The translations under genes were made by a program, and so were the position numbers. A stretch of DNA of 64,000 bases from Pomacea canaliculata. Lineage: Eukaryota > Mollusca > Gastropoda > Architaenioglossa > Ampullariidae. The notes under the pieces were generated by a model that made no database searches, had not been told where the DNA came from, and saw only the letters and a list, made by a program, of their open reading frames with translations. Positions 48,401 to 60,600 of the stretch are shown piece after piece; the stretch's first letter is position 1, and each line of letters starts with the position of its first letter. Location: positions 6,506,717-6,570,716 of the forward strand of contig NC_037597.1 in assembly GCF_003073045.1 (NCBI RefSeq), written 5' to 3'.

Positions 48401-48716
48401 AAATTATGTTTAACACGTCAGTGAAATAAATTAACACACAGACACACACATGCGAGCCACTTCGAATTACCAAAATGTTTAACTAACTCACCTGCTGCTG
48501 AGCGTTAATGATGGCAACGAGCTGTCGTGGAGTGTAGGTGTCATTCGTAGAGGCAGCGAGGGCTGAAAACTTCAGGTTGATGGCGTCCACAGCAAAGGTC
48601 ACAGGTTCAGCGTCCATAGACAAATTCACGTTGCTTATCCCGCCAGCCAGCTGACCAGAAACCACGGCCAAGATGACTGCAGCCACCGCACAGACCAGAA
48701 GCTGCGACGTCGCCAT
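45496..48716 (-). CDS. Secreted type-2 cystatin, 3 exons, 131 aa
   Basis: Minus-strand exons: 48492-48716, 45884-45937, 45496-45612, all phase 0. Residues 1-21 form a clear signal peptide (hydrophobic VCAVAAVILAVVSG). The mature part has the N-terminal Gly pair (GG at 25-26), the first inhibitory loop QVVSG (75-79, the QxVxG motif, split by intron 1 right after Gln), a second hairpin with VW (105-106) in place of the usual PW, and Cys97/Cys121 placed for the C-terminal disulfide. Such proteins inhibit papain-like cysteine proteases (cathepsins) outside the cell or in lysosomes, and in molluscs are often linked to immunity; that role is inference here. Length is normal for the family. The 2.5-kb intron 1 holds a tandem CRE-like repeat. 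The exon continues past the stop with a second cystatin-like half domain. Confidence 0.9.
46869..46922. promoter_or_regulatory. Two tandem 27-bp units with CRE-like TGACGTCA sites in cystatin intron 1
   Basis: The two units are identical except for the first base. They give one full palindromic TGACGTCA (46896-46903), a near-full site at 46869-46876 and two further TGACGT half sites. This density of CREB/ATF-type sites could form an intronic enhancer; only the sequence match is seen. Confidence 0.45.
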
Positions 48717-50640
48717 TTTGTTGGACTTGTAATGTCGGCCTTACACCTTCCTCTGCCGAAACTCAAGTGAGGTGGCTGTCAGGGCGGGCCTGGTAGAAAG
48801 TCTTTATGTATGCAGCGATCTCACTTCAATGGAGGGTTGCGCATTTTCCTTCCAGCTTAGACGTCGGCTGGGAGAATGAGATGAATGTTTGAGTTGGTAA
48901 CAGGCCAGTCAGCTTTAAAAAAAAACAACACAACAGTTATTTCATATTATAGTTTGTTACATTAATCTGCTCATTAGTACAGTTGCATTTAATACAGAAT
49001 GCACAAAGGTGACTTTCTTTTCGCCTCGTCTTTTTAAAAAAGAAAAATCTCTAATTATGTCAAACACATGTCTCTCGCACGCACGCACGTGCGGTCTGGC
49101 GGGCAGCTGTCACCAATACAGTGAGGATTAGATGTCGTGGGTTCAGATCTCGTCTTAGGCATGCTGCCCTTTTCTGCATGTGGCATCTGTTTACAGAGCT
49201 GGTTGCTTTGCCGTGATGTTGCCTTCACTGCTGGCTCGGCGTGAAACATATCATTCTCCCCTGTCATAACAGTCAAGCAGTTAACCAGTCATTGTAAGAA
49301 GTACAATTATGACCAAAAGAGACTACACTAGATATACTTCATCCTCAGAAAATGACACATCATTGCAGAGAAAAATACTGCAAGACAGTGAAGGGATGAT
49401 CTCATGTTCTCAATCAATTATACAACAGCACCAGTGAGTCAGTAATTAAGCAGTTTGACTTCTTATAATCTTGATATTGGTTAAAAAATTCTTGATGATA
49501 ACTTGTTCATTTTGAAACCACTGGCCAAGAGAAAAAGTGTGGTGTGTTCGTGGAGGTGGATGTATGAAGGGGTGGGTCATTCTAAATCCCCAATAAAGCA
49601 TATTTACGACAGGTAGTGTTGGAGTTCCTCTGTTCGACTGTCAAACAGCTCGCAGTAAACAAGTGTACCGAGTGTACCGCTGAAGGACAATCCAATTTTA
49701 GTCAAAAAGTGTCCTACACCCCTTTTTACCTCTGGGAGAGGTTGATAGAAAAATAATTGCTTGCGCTGACGATCTCGATAGTCTGATTTTGACCTATGAA
49801 ATTTTTAAAAAATGTTTGAGTTGAAAACACCCTGGTTAGCCCTTTTTAATTTAAGGGTTTGAAACGTGTGAGGCCGGTTTATCGCTCTTAATTATAGCCT
49901 TGCTAGAGGGCTTTGTGGCGCCTCTTGCTCTTGTTAACAGGTTGTAGGAGGGGAAAAAAGTGGGTGCTATGAACAGTGGAAAGACAGAATGGCTACGTAT
50001 CTGTCCCGTACTACCTCTGTAGTGATTGTCATAGCGAAATGGTCTGCGTGTGTGTGTGGTACTCTTGAACGATCGCGAGTGAAGAGAATCATGGGGACAC
50101 AGATTGAAATTCGTACCAGGTCCTAGACGGAAGCTTTGCTACCTGGGTCAAGGGTCAAGTCGTAAAGAGAGGCTGATTAGGCTGGTCGATGTCAAGCCTC
50201 TGCACAGAGTATATTCTTGGAATGGTGACTATTCCAGAATGGTATACTTAGAGGTGCGCGAAGTGTTGAAACGTTATCCCGCAGTGGATTCTAGAGACTG
50301 GTAGGTGTTGTTCATGTCCTATGTACCATTTTGCTGTGGACAGTAGTTGGGGCCATGGGGTGACAGAAGGAACATTGCTCGTGCAGGGGACTGCAGTATT
50401 TTATGACAAAATGAACGATAATTAGTATACTGATGTGTTTCTCTAAAATACACTTCGATATGCCAAGAAGCTGCAGCAGAAATTAGTTTCAGAATGGTCC
50501 CAATACATTAGACAGACAATATAATTATTTTCCGTCGGGTTAAAAAACAAGTACTGCAGCTTCTAACACGAAAGAAACAAGAAAACCTGTTAGAATTAAG
50601 TTAATTAAGTTAATAAATTTAATTGCTTTTATATTATGTG
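48717..50640. other. Region upstream of cystatin, with a SINE
   Basis: The first few hundred bases upstream of 48716 should hold the cystatin promoter and 5' UTR; no certain TATA box was picked. A SINE copy lies at 49090-49262. A 66-codon open frame at 50104-50304 (+) has no recognised motif. Otherwise nothing was found. Confidence 0.4.
49090..49262 (+). repeat. Probable SINE, copy 2
   Basis: It contains GTGGGTTCAGATCTCG (B-box-like), then CTGCATGTGGCATCTG and ACAGAGCTGGTTG, co-linear with 45095-45255. The two copies are well diverged. The A box and ends are not clear. Confidence 0.55.
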
Positions 50641-50890
50641 TGTATACTTTAATTTACACGAGCAAGCCAATCAGCAAGAATAAAGAGGCAGGCAAAAATT
50701 GATCTCCATTTGACTGTCACTCAAAGCAGTTGACACAAGTATAAGACAAGATGTAAACTCTCTAGCACTATGTGAGGGCGAGAACATACTCGTTCTGCTG
50801 CAAACTGGTTCAGACTACAAGTGGAACATGCGATTTGCTTCAGTCAGGGTTATTATAACTGCCTCATGTTCGTGTACCTAGACGCAGCTT
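50641..50890 (-). pseudogene. Decayed copy of the P450 promoter and first exon
   Basis: Minus-strand sequence here is co-linear with 62722-62960 (P450 exon 1 and its upstream DNA): both share GCCTGCCTCTTTATTCTTGC, AAATGGAGATCA, GATGTAAACTCTCTAG and GCTTCAGTCAGGGT. The start codon equivalent is at 50709-50707, but about 17 bases of coding sequence are missing, the frame then meets a stop, and the splice donor is lost. No later P450 exons follow downstream. It is a relic of a tandem duplication of the P450 5' end, lying about 0.7 kb past the last exon of the main gene on the same strand. Confidence 0.85.
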
Positions 50891-51615
50891 GTCCTTTCAC
50901 TTTTAATAGCGACTAGGCTAAAAATATCACCTTTGCGCCAGGTGTAAAGTTTATCAACATTTCAAAGAATAATAAGCAAACTCACACACACATATAGTAA
51001 AGTATCTTTTTTGAATATGCTGAGAAAAGTAAAACACTTATTTGAGTAAACATGTAAGTCAAGGAATGTCCTGTGCGACGTTTGGTTTTAGTAATAAAAG
51101 TACAAAAATAGTTTATGGAATCCGAGTAACCAGGATTCACTTTGCATACTTATGTAATTTAAATACGCACTCCAGACGAAGGTAAGGAATTCGTTCCATG
51201 TACACATTATCAAACCCTGTGACAAGAGTGATTAGTGGAAATACTATGTGACACCAATGAAGAGGAAAGTGAAATAATGTAGGCACATGATAACATATCT
51301 GAGTAGATGAGCCTCGTACATTTTGAATATACGCTTTATAATGACTGCTGATGCTGTTGTTGACGATGATGATACTTTTAGTTTCTCTGGGTATATAAAA
51401 AGTGTAAAACTGAAAAGATAATTAGAATTTAATATTCTGGTGTAACATAAACTAATTTTTGTTTTGAGTACTGATGACACGCCTCTGTTTGAACATTTCA
51501 AAAAAGTCAATGGATCTGCTAAAGGCATTAGAAAACTTGATATTGATGTTCTTTTCTCTTGATACAGAGAGCTTTGAGCAGGATTTCTTTCGTGTCTGTT
51601 GTCTCTTTGACAGGT

Positions 51616-54600
51616 TTAGTGGTTGCTGCGAAGCTCCGTCTTCACAAAGATAGGCTTGACAGGGGTGGCTAGCCCTGCGGTGTTGTTTAGTACAATCGTG
51701 TCCTGCAAAGAGAATAGAATCGTCAGGGCCTTACACTTGAACAGGTAAAAAAACCCCAGTTTTTTTGTCTATTACTAGTCTCTTACAATTCTTACATAAG
51801 AATATATTTTCTTGAGCCTAAGCACTGCGATCTATAAGTATTTCTGTTAAGAAAAAACTTTGCCTGGTAGTAAATCTGATACATTTTGGGTTAAAGGCTA
51901 TCGTAACCCTTTTTCAGTTTTTCCCTTCTCCCAGACTTTGTTGTTACTATTGGGAGCGTAAGGCATACAGTCAACTGCGTTATAATATGAATGTGTAGAC
52001 CACAACCTGTATTGTTCTATCACTAGTAGATTGTTCATTGCTTTCTCGAAAACTCATCACTGCACACCGATTTCACTTCACGGTAATACAACTGCGACGA
52101 CATTGATACCTCGGAACTGTAGATATTAGGTAAGAGTGTTTTCTCTGAAGCTGTCGTTGGCTTGATTGTTACTATGTGAACATAGTTATATACTATCAGA
52201 CATATTAGATTTATTACACTGCTGTTTGACTAGACACACTCCCGCATTTGAGAATAAGTGTCCAGTAACAAGTCCACTCACACACACACACTTAAACACG
52301 TGCACATGCACATGGCACTTAATGTGTGCTAAACACTTACAAGTGTCTCTGGTACTTTAAGGAACTAAAACGTCGGATGATGGTGACGGCGGCCATCTTG
52401 GCCTCTTACAGCGCCAGTCTCATGCCGATACACTGACGAGGGCCCATCCCGAAGGCCAACTCGCGTACTATGGTCGGAATGTTGTCGTCGTCAAATCTGG
52501 TGAAAACACATTCAAAAGCAAGATGATACATTCGCTGACAAAGATTGTCCCACTCAATTTAGTGAGTGCACAATGAATGCTAGCATTGTTCATAGTTATC
52601 TAGGGATAGTATATTTACTTGCTAGAACAGCGATGTTGAGCCACAAAGTAACGTGCGCTAGCGAACTCATTCACTGAATAAAATTATGTGGACAGATAAG
52701 AGCTGCACCAACCAGATGATAGTGACCCAACAACATGACTAAAAAAACAAACAAACAAACAAACAAACACACACGTAGGTATTCATAAGTTTGAGTGATA
52801 CGATATGTCTGACATGACAGCGGGTGATGTGTGGCTAGTCCAGTTGTTCTGCACCAAACTTAGCAGCTGCCTTCCTCAGATGACTGTACGGAGTCGTTGA
52901 GGTCAGATGACTATGAGGCGAATTGAGAGCGTGTTTACAGACATCTCTCGGGAAATATGAATACACAAGAAAGTACTGGTAAATGAAGAAGTTTAGCGAT
53001 GTCAGTGTCACTGTTATATAGCAGTTAATGGGATCCGTTTGTTTTACCTCTCTGGTATGAACTTGTCAGGTTCAGGAAAGATCTCTTCATCCTGCATGAA
53101 GGCAGCAGAGGCAACGCCAACGGTGCTTCCGGCCTCTATGGTCAAGCCTTTTATTGTTCGGGTTTCGAGAGCACTGCGGGTAAGCCTAAAACAAACAATG
53201 GGAACACTGAGTGATGCTAATTAGCTTAACTTTCAGGGTGTTGTCATTCGTATTGATGTTAGCACTGTAAGTGAAATCAGCAGCAGTGTAAGGCTCTCTC
53301 TCGTGTCTTAGGCAGTGAACAGCTAGCTGTTAGAGGTTAATGCTGAAAACTGATGTTGGACTTGAGCATACTTGAGGTCAGTTTGAGATTTGTTGGATCC
53401 TTCTGTAGGAAGGGAGGAAGAAATGGAAAATACTGTAAGTCCACAAACAGATAAATGTACATATTTTGTAAGCCTACATAGGAGTAGGTGGAAACATGCG
53501 AAGCGTCTCTCTGAGAGTGTCGTCCAGGTACTTGATGCCCATCACATTGTCATAGGTAGGTGTGTCCTGAAAATCAAATTTAGGTTTTATTTTTTTTTAT
53601 ATCTACCTACAACACAGTAAAAGGTGATCCTATCAGTGCTAGAAGAAATCTGTGTGACACCAGATGTCAGCTGCATCGCAAACAATGAAGAGAAATTATT
53701 TTTTCATGAACATTCTTTTACAAACCTACTGATTTTTTAAAAGATCATGTGCATACTCATTTGCTTGGGTAAATTACCAAAGATGGCTACATGCACTTAC
53801 GTTGCCGATAGCTTTCATGATCTCGTCGTAGAGTTTTTCCTGTTTGTCAGGATTGAGTGCCAGCAAGTACACCATAAAGTGTAGAGTTGTTGCCGTCGTC
53901 TCGTAGCCTGCATTGATGATGGTCACACCTTGTGCGATAATTTCATCCTTCGTCATTTCTGACAAAGAATGGCGATCAATCAGTATTTGCGTGCACTATA
54001 AAGACCACAAATGTTTTAGTCTTCTGCATACTTTATACGTACGAGATTTCCATTGAACTTAACTTTCCAGTATAACGAACTTGCCGGTTGCAAGGAAATA
54101 CATTTTCAACAAAACATACTTTTATATAATTTTGCTATATTGTTTTACACTCCGTCTCAAGACAAACATTGATAATTTCGCTTTTGTCTCCCTTGTGCAA
54201 GCGCTTTATAGTTATTTGAACTTGATTCTCCTTCCTAAATTTATCTTCTATGACGATAAGTCATCGCTTACATCGCCGCTATGGTGATAATCTAAATTCG
54301 TATTTATGTATAGTGTAAATTTTACATCTGTCTATAACATCCCTCACAACATGCTACAAAACATTTGAAATACTACAAACCATACTATTCTCAATGCAAA
54401 GCTAAAATATTAGAATACACTTGTAAAGTTTTACACTGCACAGGTACTAACGTCTATCTTGAGGATTAGCGCAATGTCCTTTTCTGAGGCCTCCGCTTCA
54501 AGAAGAAGCTGAATGAAGTCATTTCGGTCCTGAAATTATACTGTTAGTGTATTAAGCTGCTCCACAACATCTTTGTCAGCTCAGCTGATCTTAAAATAGA

Positions 54601-57600
54601 AAAAAATTGATATAGATGATTAATGTTTATACGGTTTCGAGAATATGTTTGTGAAAAATCTCCAGACGAAGTAATTCTGCAGCACTTTTTGTGACATAAT
54701 ACAATGTACAATACACTATACATAATGCAATACATGATACAATACCATACTTACACTGCCGCCGTTATTCCTCCTTTCTTGTATGATTTTGTCAATAAAA
54801 TGGATCATGTGATCTTCTGAGGAAGATTTTGTTAGACCTGCGAACCTTAGGAATCGTCCGATGAACGGAAAAAGCACTGAAATGAGAGCATGTTCTTTTT
54901 GTTATTTTGTGCTTGTTATTTTAAAATACATATTATGATCTATAGCCACATACTCACTCACTCTCTCACTCTCAGACAAACGCAAAACATGCATTAGTTA
55001 CAATCTTCTTTGCCCACATAAAAATGTTTTCATGAACACTTTGTCTACTCACTGAAAAATGCTATTCGCAAGCCAAGAGAGGATTGTTTTCTTATCATCT
55101 GCATGGCACACTGCACAAAGGCCTCATTCTCATTGGTCAGCATATCTGTCTCCAGCCCGAATGCGGTTCCGGCAATGACATCTATGGTGTAGGCCCCAAA
55201 AACCCTGTAAACAGAACAGACACAAATAAGAAAACACTTACATGCCAGAGGTGATATACCAAGAGCTCTAGGAATAGCTCAAAAGTCGTTCCTTATTGCA
55301 TTTTTATTTGCTTGATGCTTATTGTAAAAAAAACACAAAAACAAATGGTTTGTCGAAAGTTTTTCGCGACAGTAATGTTATTTTCATTCAAAAAATAATG
55401 AAAATAACATTACTCAATATACAAAATTTTTAGCACCCAGTTTTTCTACTCCCTTTGTGTGCATATGCACATATGTATGTATATTAATTTCTTCGCGTGC
55501 TTACATATATATATATAGTGTTGTGTGTGTGTGAAAGAGAGAGCTTACGCGCGTTCCCACATTGTTCGTGCTTGTGTAATGTAATATGGTATAGTTCAAA
55601 TGAACGAACCTTTTGACATCCACAAGTTCTTGCTTCTCAGTTATTCTGAGCAGAGCACGTGACAGATTTTCACAACATCGAGCGATGCAGGGAGCCATCT
55701 GTAAACGTACCTAGGTGTTAATTTAAAAGTAACCGCAATCTTAATATAAACCACTTTTCATTAGGTTAGTAATAACACGCTACACAGACAATAAAATGCA
55801 AATAAACTCTCATCCGATCCTTAACAAGATGTGCTATCATAAGAAGAAAAATATCAACTAAAGTAAAGCCCTGATGGCTGTTCTACAAATCAACCTGTTA
55901 GTCATACTTAACTAATGAATAAAAGTGTTGCTGACCAGTTTTAACTTGCCGGTGCTGAATGTCGGTGTCATGGTGTGGCGTAACCGCCTCCATGTGTTAT
56001 CCTCAGTAAAAGGCAGGCTGAGGTTCAACGGGTAGGTAAAAGTGTCTGCCCTCTTATTCCCCTGTACACAAAAAACGGTCTCCATGTATGTGCCCTATTT
56101 TCGGTTAACTCTTTCTATATGTGCACAATTATCTTCTTATATAATGTAAGGCTCTGAACATTATAAATTAGGATAAAAAGCAAAGAGAAAGTACATTTAC
56201 AGTAAAGGACTATAAGTTCCCTATTATCTCAGTTTTAAATACTTTTAAATGTTAAGAATAATCTGACTGCAGTAAACAGAGTTTATTACTTGAAAGTGAC
56301 AGCTCCTCACGTAACATTACAATAGAGAAATAAGAGAGGTAAAAAAAAATTGATTCCACTTCTCTGAGCTAAACAGTGTTTAAATTCAGAGTTAACAACA
56401 GTTTACAGAAGCTACGTGCCACGATGACAACATAGCTTCTTTAGTCCATCTGATATTTAACAGTGGAGCAATATCTCAGTCACAAACTTCAAACTATTTT
56501 TAGCATAATTCTACAGAACTGTACCTAAAGAACGAAGGGAAGACAATAAAATTTGTCAGTTTTGTTATAACAATGTAAATTAAAGCTTTTCGTGATTTAC
56601 CCGATTTGTAAAGTTTGCGAAGTCTTTGATAAAAACTTCCTTCGCGATGTCCAAATCACAGGTGAGCAGCAGTGGTTGTCTCATCATGTAGATTCTTAAA
56701 ATTAACAATAAAATATAAAGAGATGAACATGATATTCGAGAGTTTTCCTCGCAAATTCAGCGAGTTACATTTGTCAAAATTTCGGATTGTTTGACATTGT
56801 ATGTAGTCAGCACAAAGAATTATGTCAAGATAGAGAACATGCAGAGTATAACAGCTGCCACGAGAAAGAACAATGATGGTATATTTTTTTTCTGTTCTGG
56901 GGTTATTTGCACATATTTCTAAAACTTAAAACTCTTCTAAAAAAGCAAATTTATACATTATTTAAAAAACGTGTACTATGCCTTTGATATGTACACACTC
57001 ATATAAGAGTAATTGTACTGACAGCAACAAACATTTGGCTACAACAGTTTTACTTTTATTATTATAAGAACAATTCTTGTTTCTAAAATATCTAAAATAT
57101 GCTGTTTCTTAAAAAAATGATTATCTTAATAGATTTGAGGCCTAAAACATTAGAAAGATGTGCCACTAGTCAATGATTTTTTCAGTCTTTGTATCAAGAA
57201 GCGTTTTAAGTTTTTTGACTGGGTAGTTATTTGGTGACTACCACAAAACAAGTGATCACTAATCTGAATTATGATGCAATCAAATCGTCTAGCAATATTT
57301 TTCAAGTCAAATAGTCTAGCAATTTTTCAATATTCAAAAAGTATGAGCTATTACTACACACAGCATCATGCTGACACACATTATTTGTCACGAATCTTAC
57401 CCGAAGCTCTTCCCATACTTTTTTCTCCAGGTTCGAACACAATCAAAGATACCCTGGAAAGTTATTAAAAACAGATTAAGATTTCTCTCAGAAATTGGTG
57501 GCATTGCTACTGCGTGTTTGCTGAATGTCATAATTTTTTTTTTATCAGTTGTTCCCAGTGTTTATGGTTCCTACTGTGTCCAGCTCATATTAAACCAGTT

Positions 57601-60600
57601 ACACTGTACAGAACACGGTGGGTAGCCTCGCATCACCAGGAACCATTTCTCGCGACAGTCTGTGGCGCAAGCTTGTCTGGTTCGGCCACATAACCAGGCA
57701 CGACTGTCTGTCTATGGGTACCTTAAAGGTCGGGCGAACAGAGGAAGAACCGGTTTGTCAAACTGTTCCAACCGTAGATGCTTGTGCTACTTACTGTCTT
57801 GTAATCTGCTTTATTACAACCGCCAACTGGAAGGCGACGAGGCTGGAGTCACAGGGTTCGCCTAACAGTAGTACCGGAACTGGTTATCAGAATATTTCTT
57901 CGTCTACCCTAGTCGTTAAATAAGTGTCAGCAAGGATTTCATCTCAAAACTGCTTCTGGGTGTTTGGAGTTAGACTGCAGTATCGACATTCCACAAGATA
58001 TAGTAGCCAGAGTTTCCAGGACGGGGAAAATCAGGATCAATAATCATTATGGATACATAGGTTAAGGGTTGTATATGTACCCATAGTGCACCTAGAGCGT
58101 ACTCAAGCGTGACCTTCGGGATCCTGCTAGCGAAGGCCGCTGCACTCTAGTAAAATACACTATTAACACTGTCAGGGTGAAAAACCAGGACTTCCCACAC
58201 ATGGGCAGGTCTTCAAAAAGCTAGCTGGCTGAAAGGGGGAGGGTTGTTGAGAGGAAGGATTCACACCTTCTACGTTACTTCTTCAGACATTAAGAAAATA
58301 ATATGGTTAGTCACAAGAACAAAATTCCTTCTAAGAGAAAGAGAAAAGAAACTCCGAGCTCTCAAATTGTTTGTCGTGGCTAGTTGCTGACGGTAACAGT
58401 GGCGGGAGGAATACGGAGGGACATCATTAGGATGAAGGCACACAACGATTCACGATTTCTTCGTTATGTCAGTAAGAGTGCTGTATACCCCAGCCTCTAA
58501 TGTATATTGAAAGGATTGTGTTGAGATAATGAGTCTAGACTTCATTTTGTATTATTTCATTGAAACCTTTTGCCTTGTAAGCCAAGCTTGACACAGGAAA
58601 ACATCAGATATATCTATTCATATGAATATTACGACGAAATGGCGTCTACAACGTTTTCTATCCTACCTTTCTCCGAAATTCCAGCACATGTCCGAAGAAT
58701 GGGAGAGGGGGTGGTCCTGGAATCTCGTTCCTGGTAAAGGTTGAAAATGTCCACGTGCCATATCTAAGGCCAGAAGAAATCATGTAAATGTATAAACGAT
58801 TGCGGATGTAAAAATATCACATGCACTACATACTTTACTAAATGTCCAAAGGACATTCCTCAGTACAGGTGGGAGAAGGAGAGTGAGAGAGGGAACAAGG
58901 AAAGAGAAGAAAGCGAGGGATCTTTAAGCGCACCTGTTGCTGAACATGAGCTGTCGAGTTAGCAAAGGGACATGACCTGTACAAGTGTTTCACTACTGGG
59001 CTGCACTGATGCCATGCATGCACAAACTTAACTCAAATTATCCGCAGATCAACAATTTACAATAACATCACAGTTGGAAAAGTCAGTGGTAGAAATCAAC
59101 CAGGGTAAAGCCAAGCAGTCACGTATTCAATAAAGAGTGAGGATGTCCCTATGGAAGCTCCCTTTGCTTAAGAAATTATCAACACTCATGTAATGGGTTA
59201 CCTTTTCTGTGGGGTAGGGGGACAGGAAAGTCTCCCACAGCTTTTATCTAGACACTCGTTTACAGTCAACAAGCACTTAAAAACTCTTCGGGGGGAGACA
59301 GTGGTGTTTGTGAAAGTGTCGAGGTGACTTTCGCGGCTTTAAGCCTTATATTTCACTCTGCATATTTGATGATTGGTTGAATGTATGTATTTTGTGTTGC
59401 TTTAATGTTTATTAACTCATTTTTGTACTTTACTTCGCACGTCGCTAAGTACTTTTTTCAGGAAGGAAAAGGTTGGGGGGTTCGCGAGCTGATTGTTGTT
59501 ATTTTAATTGAATGATAGTGGGAAAATTTCATGTCTCTCTGCGGTGCTATGTTAATTTTCGCCATGATGTCGAGATTCCCGAGCCAAGGTATCGCGTTTG
59601 ACGGGAAAACGCTAAACATTGTAAAACACTGTATAGACGTACACTGCTGACTACCATGATGTTGTATTGGTGTGCAGTGCAATTTTTAAAGGAGAGATTA
59701 AACAAAATAGGTCACGTGTCTTAGTGGATTGAACTCATCGTGTTAAGCCTCATTCAGTCATCCTCAGTCAACAAAATTATATGTGTACTACACACACGTT
59801 ATGCATTTATATAACTTGCGCTGTAAAGTCTCATTCAAACCTTTCTGAACAACCTTTTGTAAGAGTTAATTTTTATAACTCACAAAGGCTGCGCTTGAAA
59901 AATATAAATATCCCAGCTTGCCCGTTTTGCTTGCTTGGCGTTTTTTTCTATTATTTAGCTGGTCCAAAGTACAGGACACTTTACGAAACGGAAAAAAGAA
60001 ACTATGCGACACATAGTTAAATGTACGATAAAACGTGGAATATCGTGGTCTAGAATCTTACATTGTACAAGTTAGTGACATGGCATAACACACAGACTGG
60101 CACCATAAAGATACCGGCATCAAAATGTTTATCACAACACCGTAGGGTAAGCTAATGGTACAATACCAACATAAAAGTATCTTAGAGAAATAGTTCTGTA
60201 ATTGAGAGCTGTGATAAAAAAGATGAAACATAACAAACAACAAGCGTAATATGAAATATGGAAAAAAAACCTTTGTTTTGTTGTTGTGTATATTTACACA
60301 TACAGAAGAACGAGAATTAAAACGCCAAGGCAACAGGAACTATCCAGTTGATTAAATCCTTCATGACTGTCGACAAAATAGTCTTACATCGGAAAAATAA
60401 AGTACATGTACTTGTTAATTCTAAGGCAAGGATAGCTTTCTTCAATCTGTTTAGTAATCCTACAATGTTGCAAAAAGAGTTTTTTAGCTGATCGTAGCCG
60501 AAACTGCAAGGACCTTGTAACCTTGAAGATAGGAGATATGAGTCCCCTTACATTCCGAAGTCCGTGTCTCTCGGTGTCTGTGATATGCAAGTAACCTTGC

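Noticed and set aside
50104-50304. 66-codon plus-strand frame starting MKFVPGPRRK
   Set aside because: No motif, splice signal or neighbour supports it; the PGP word is not followed by other P450 features.
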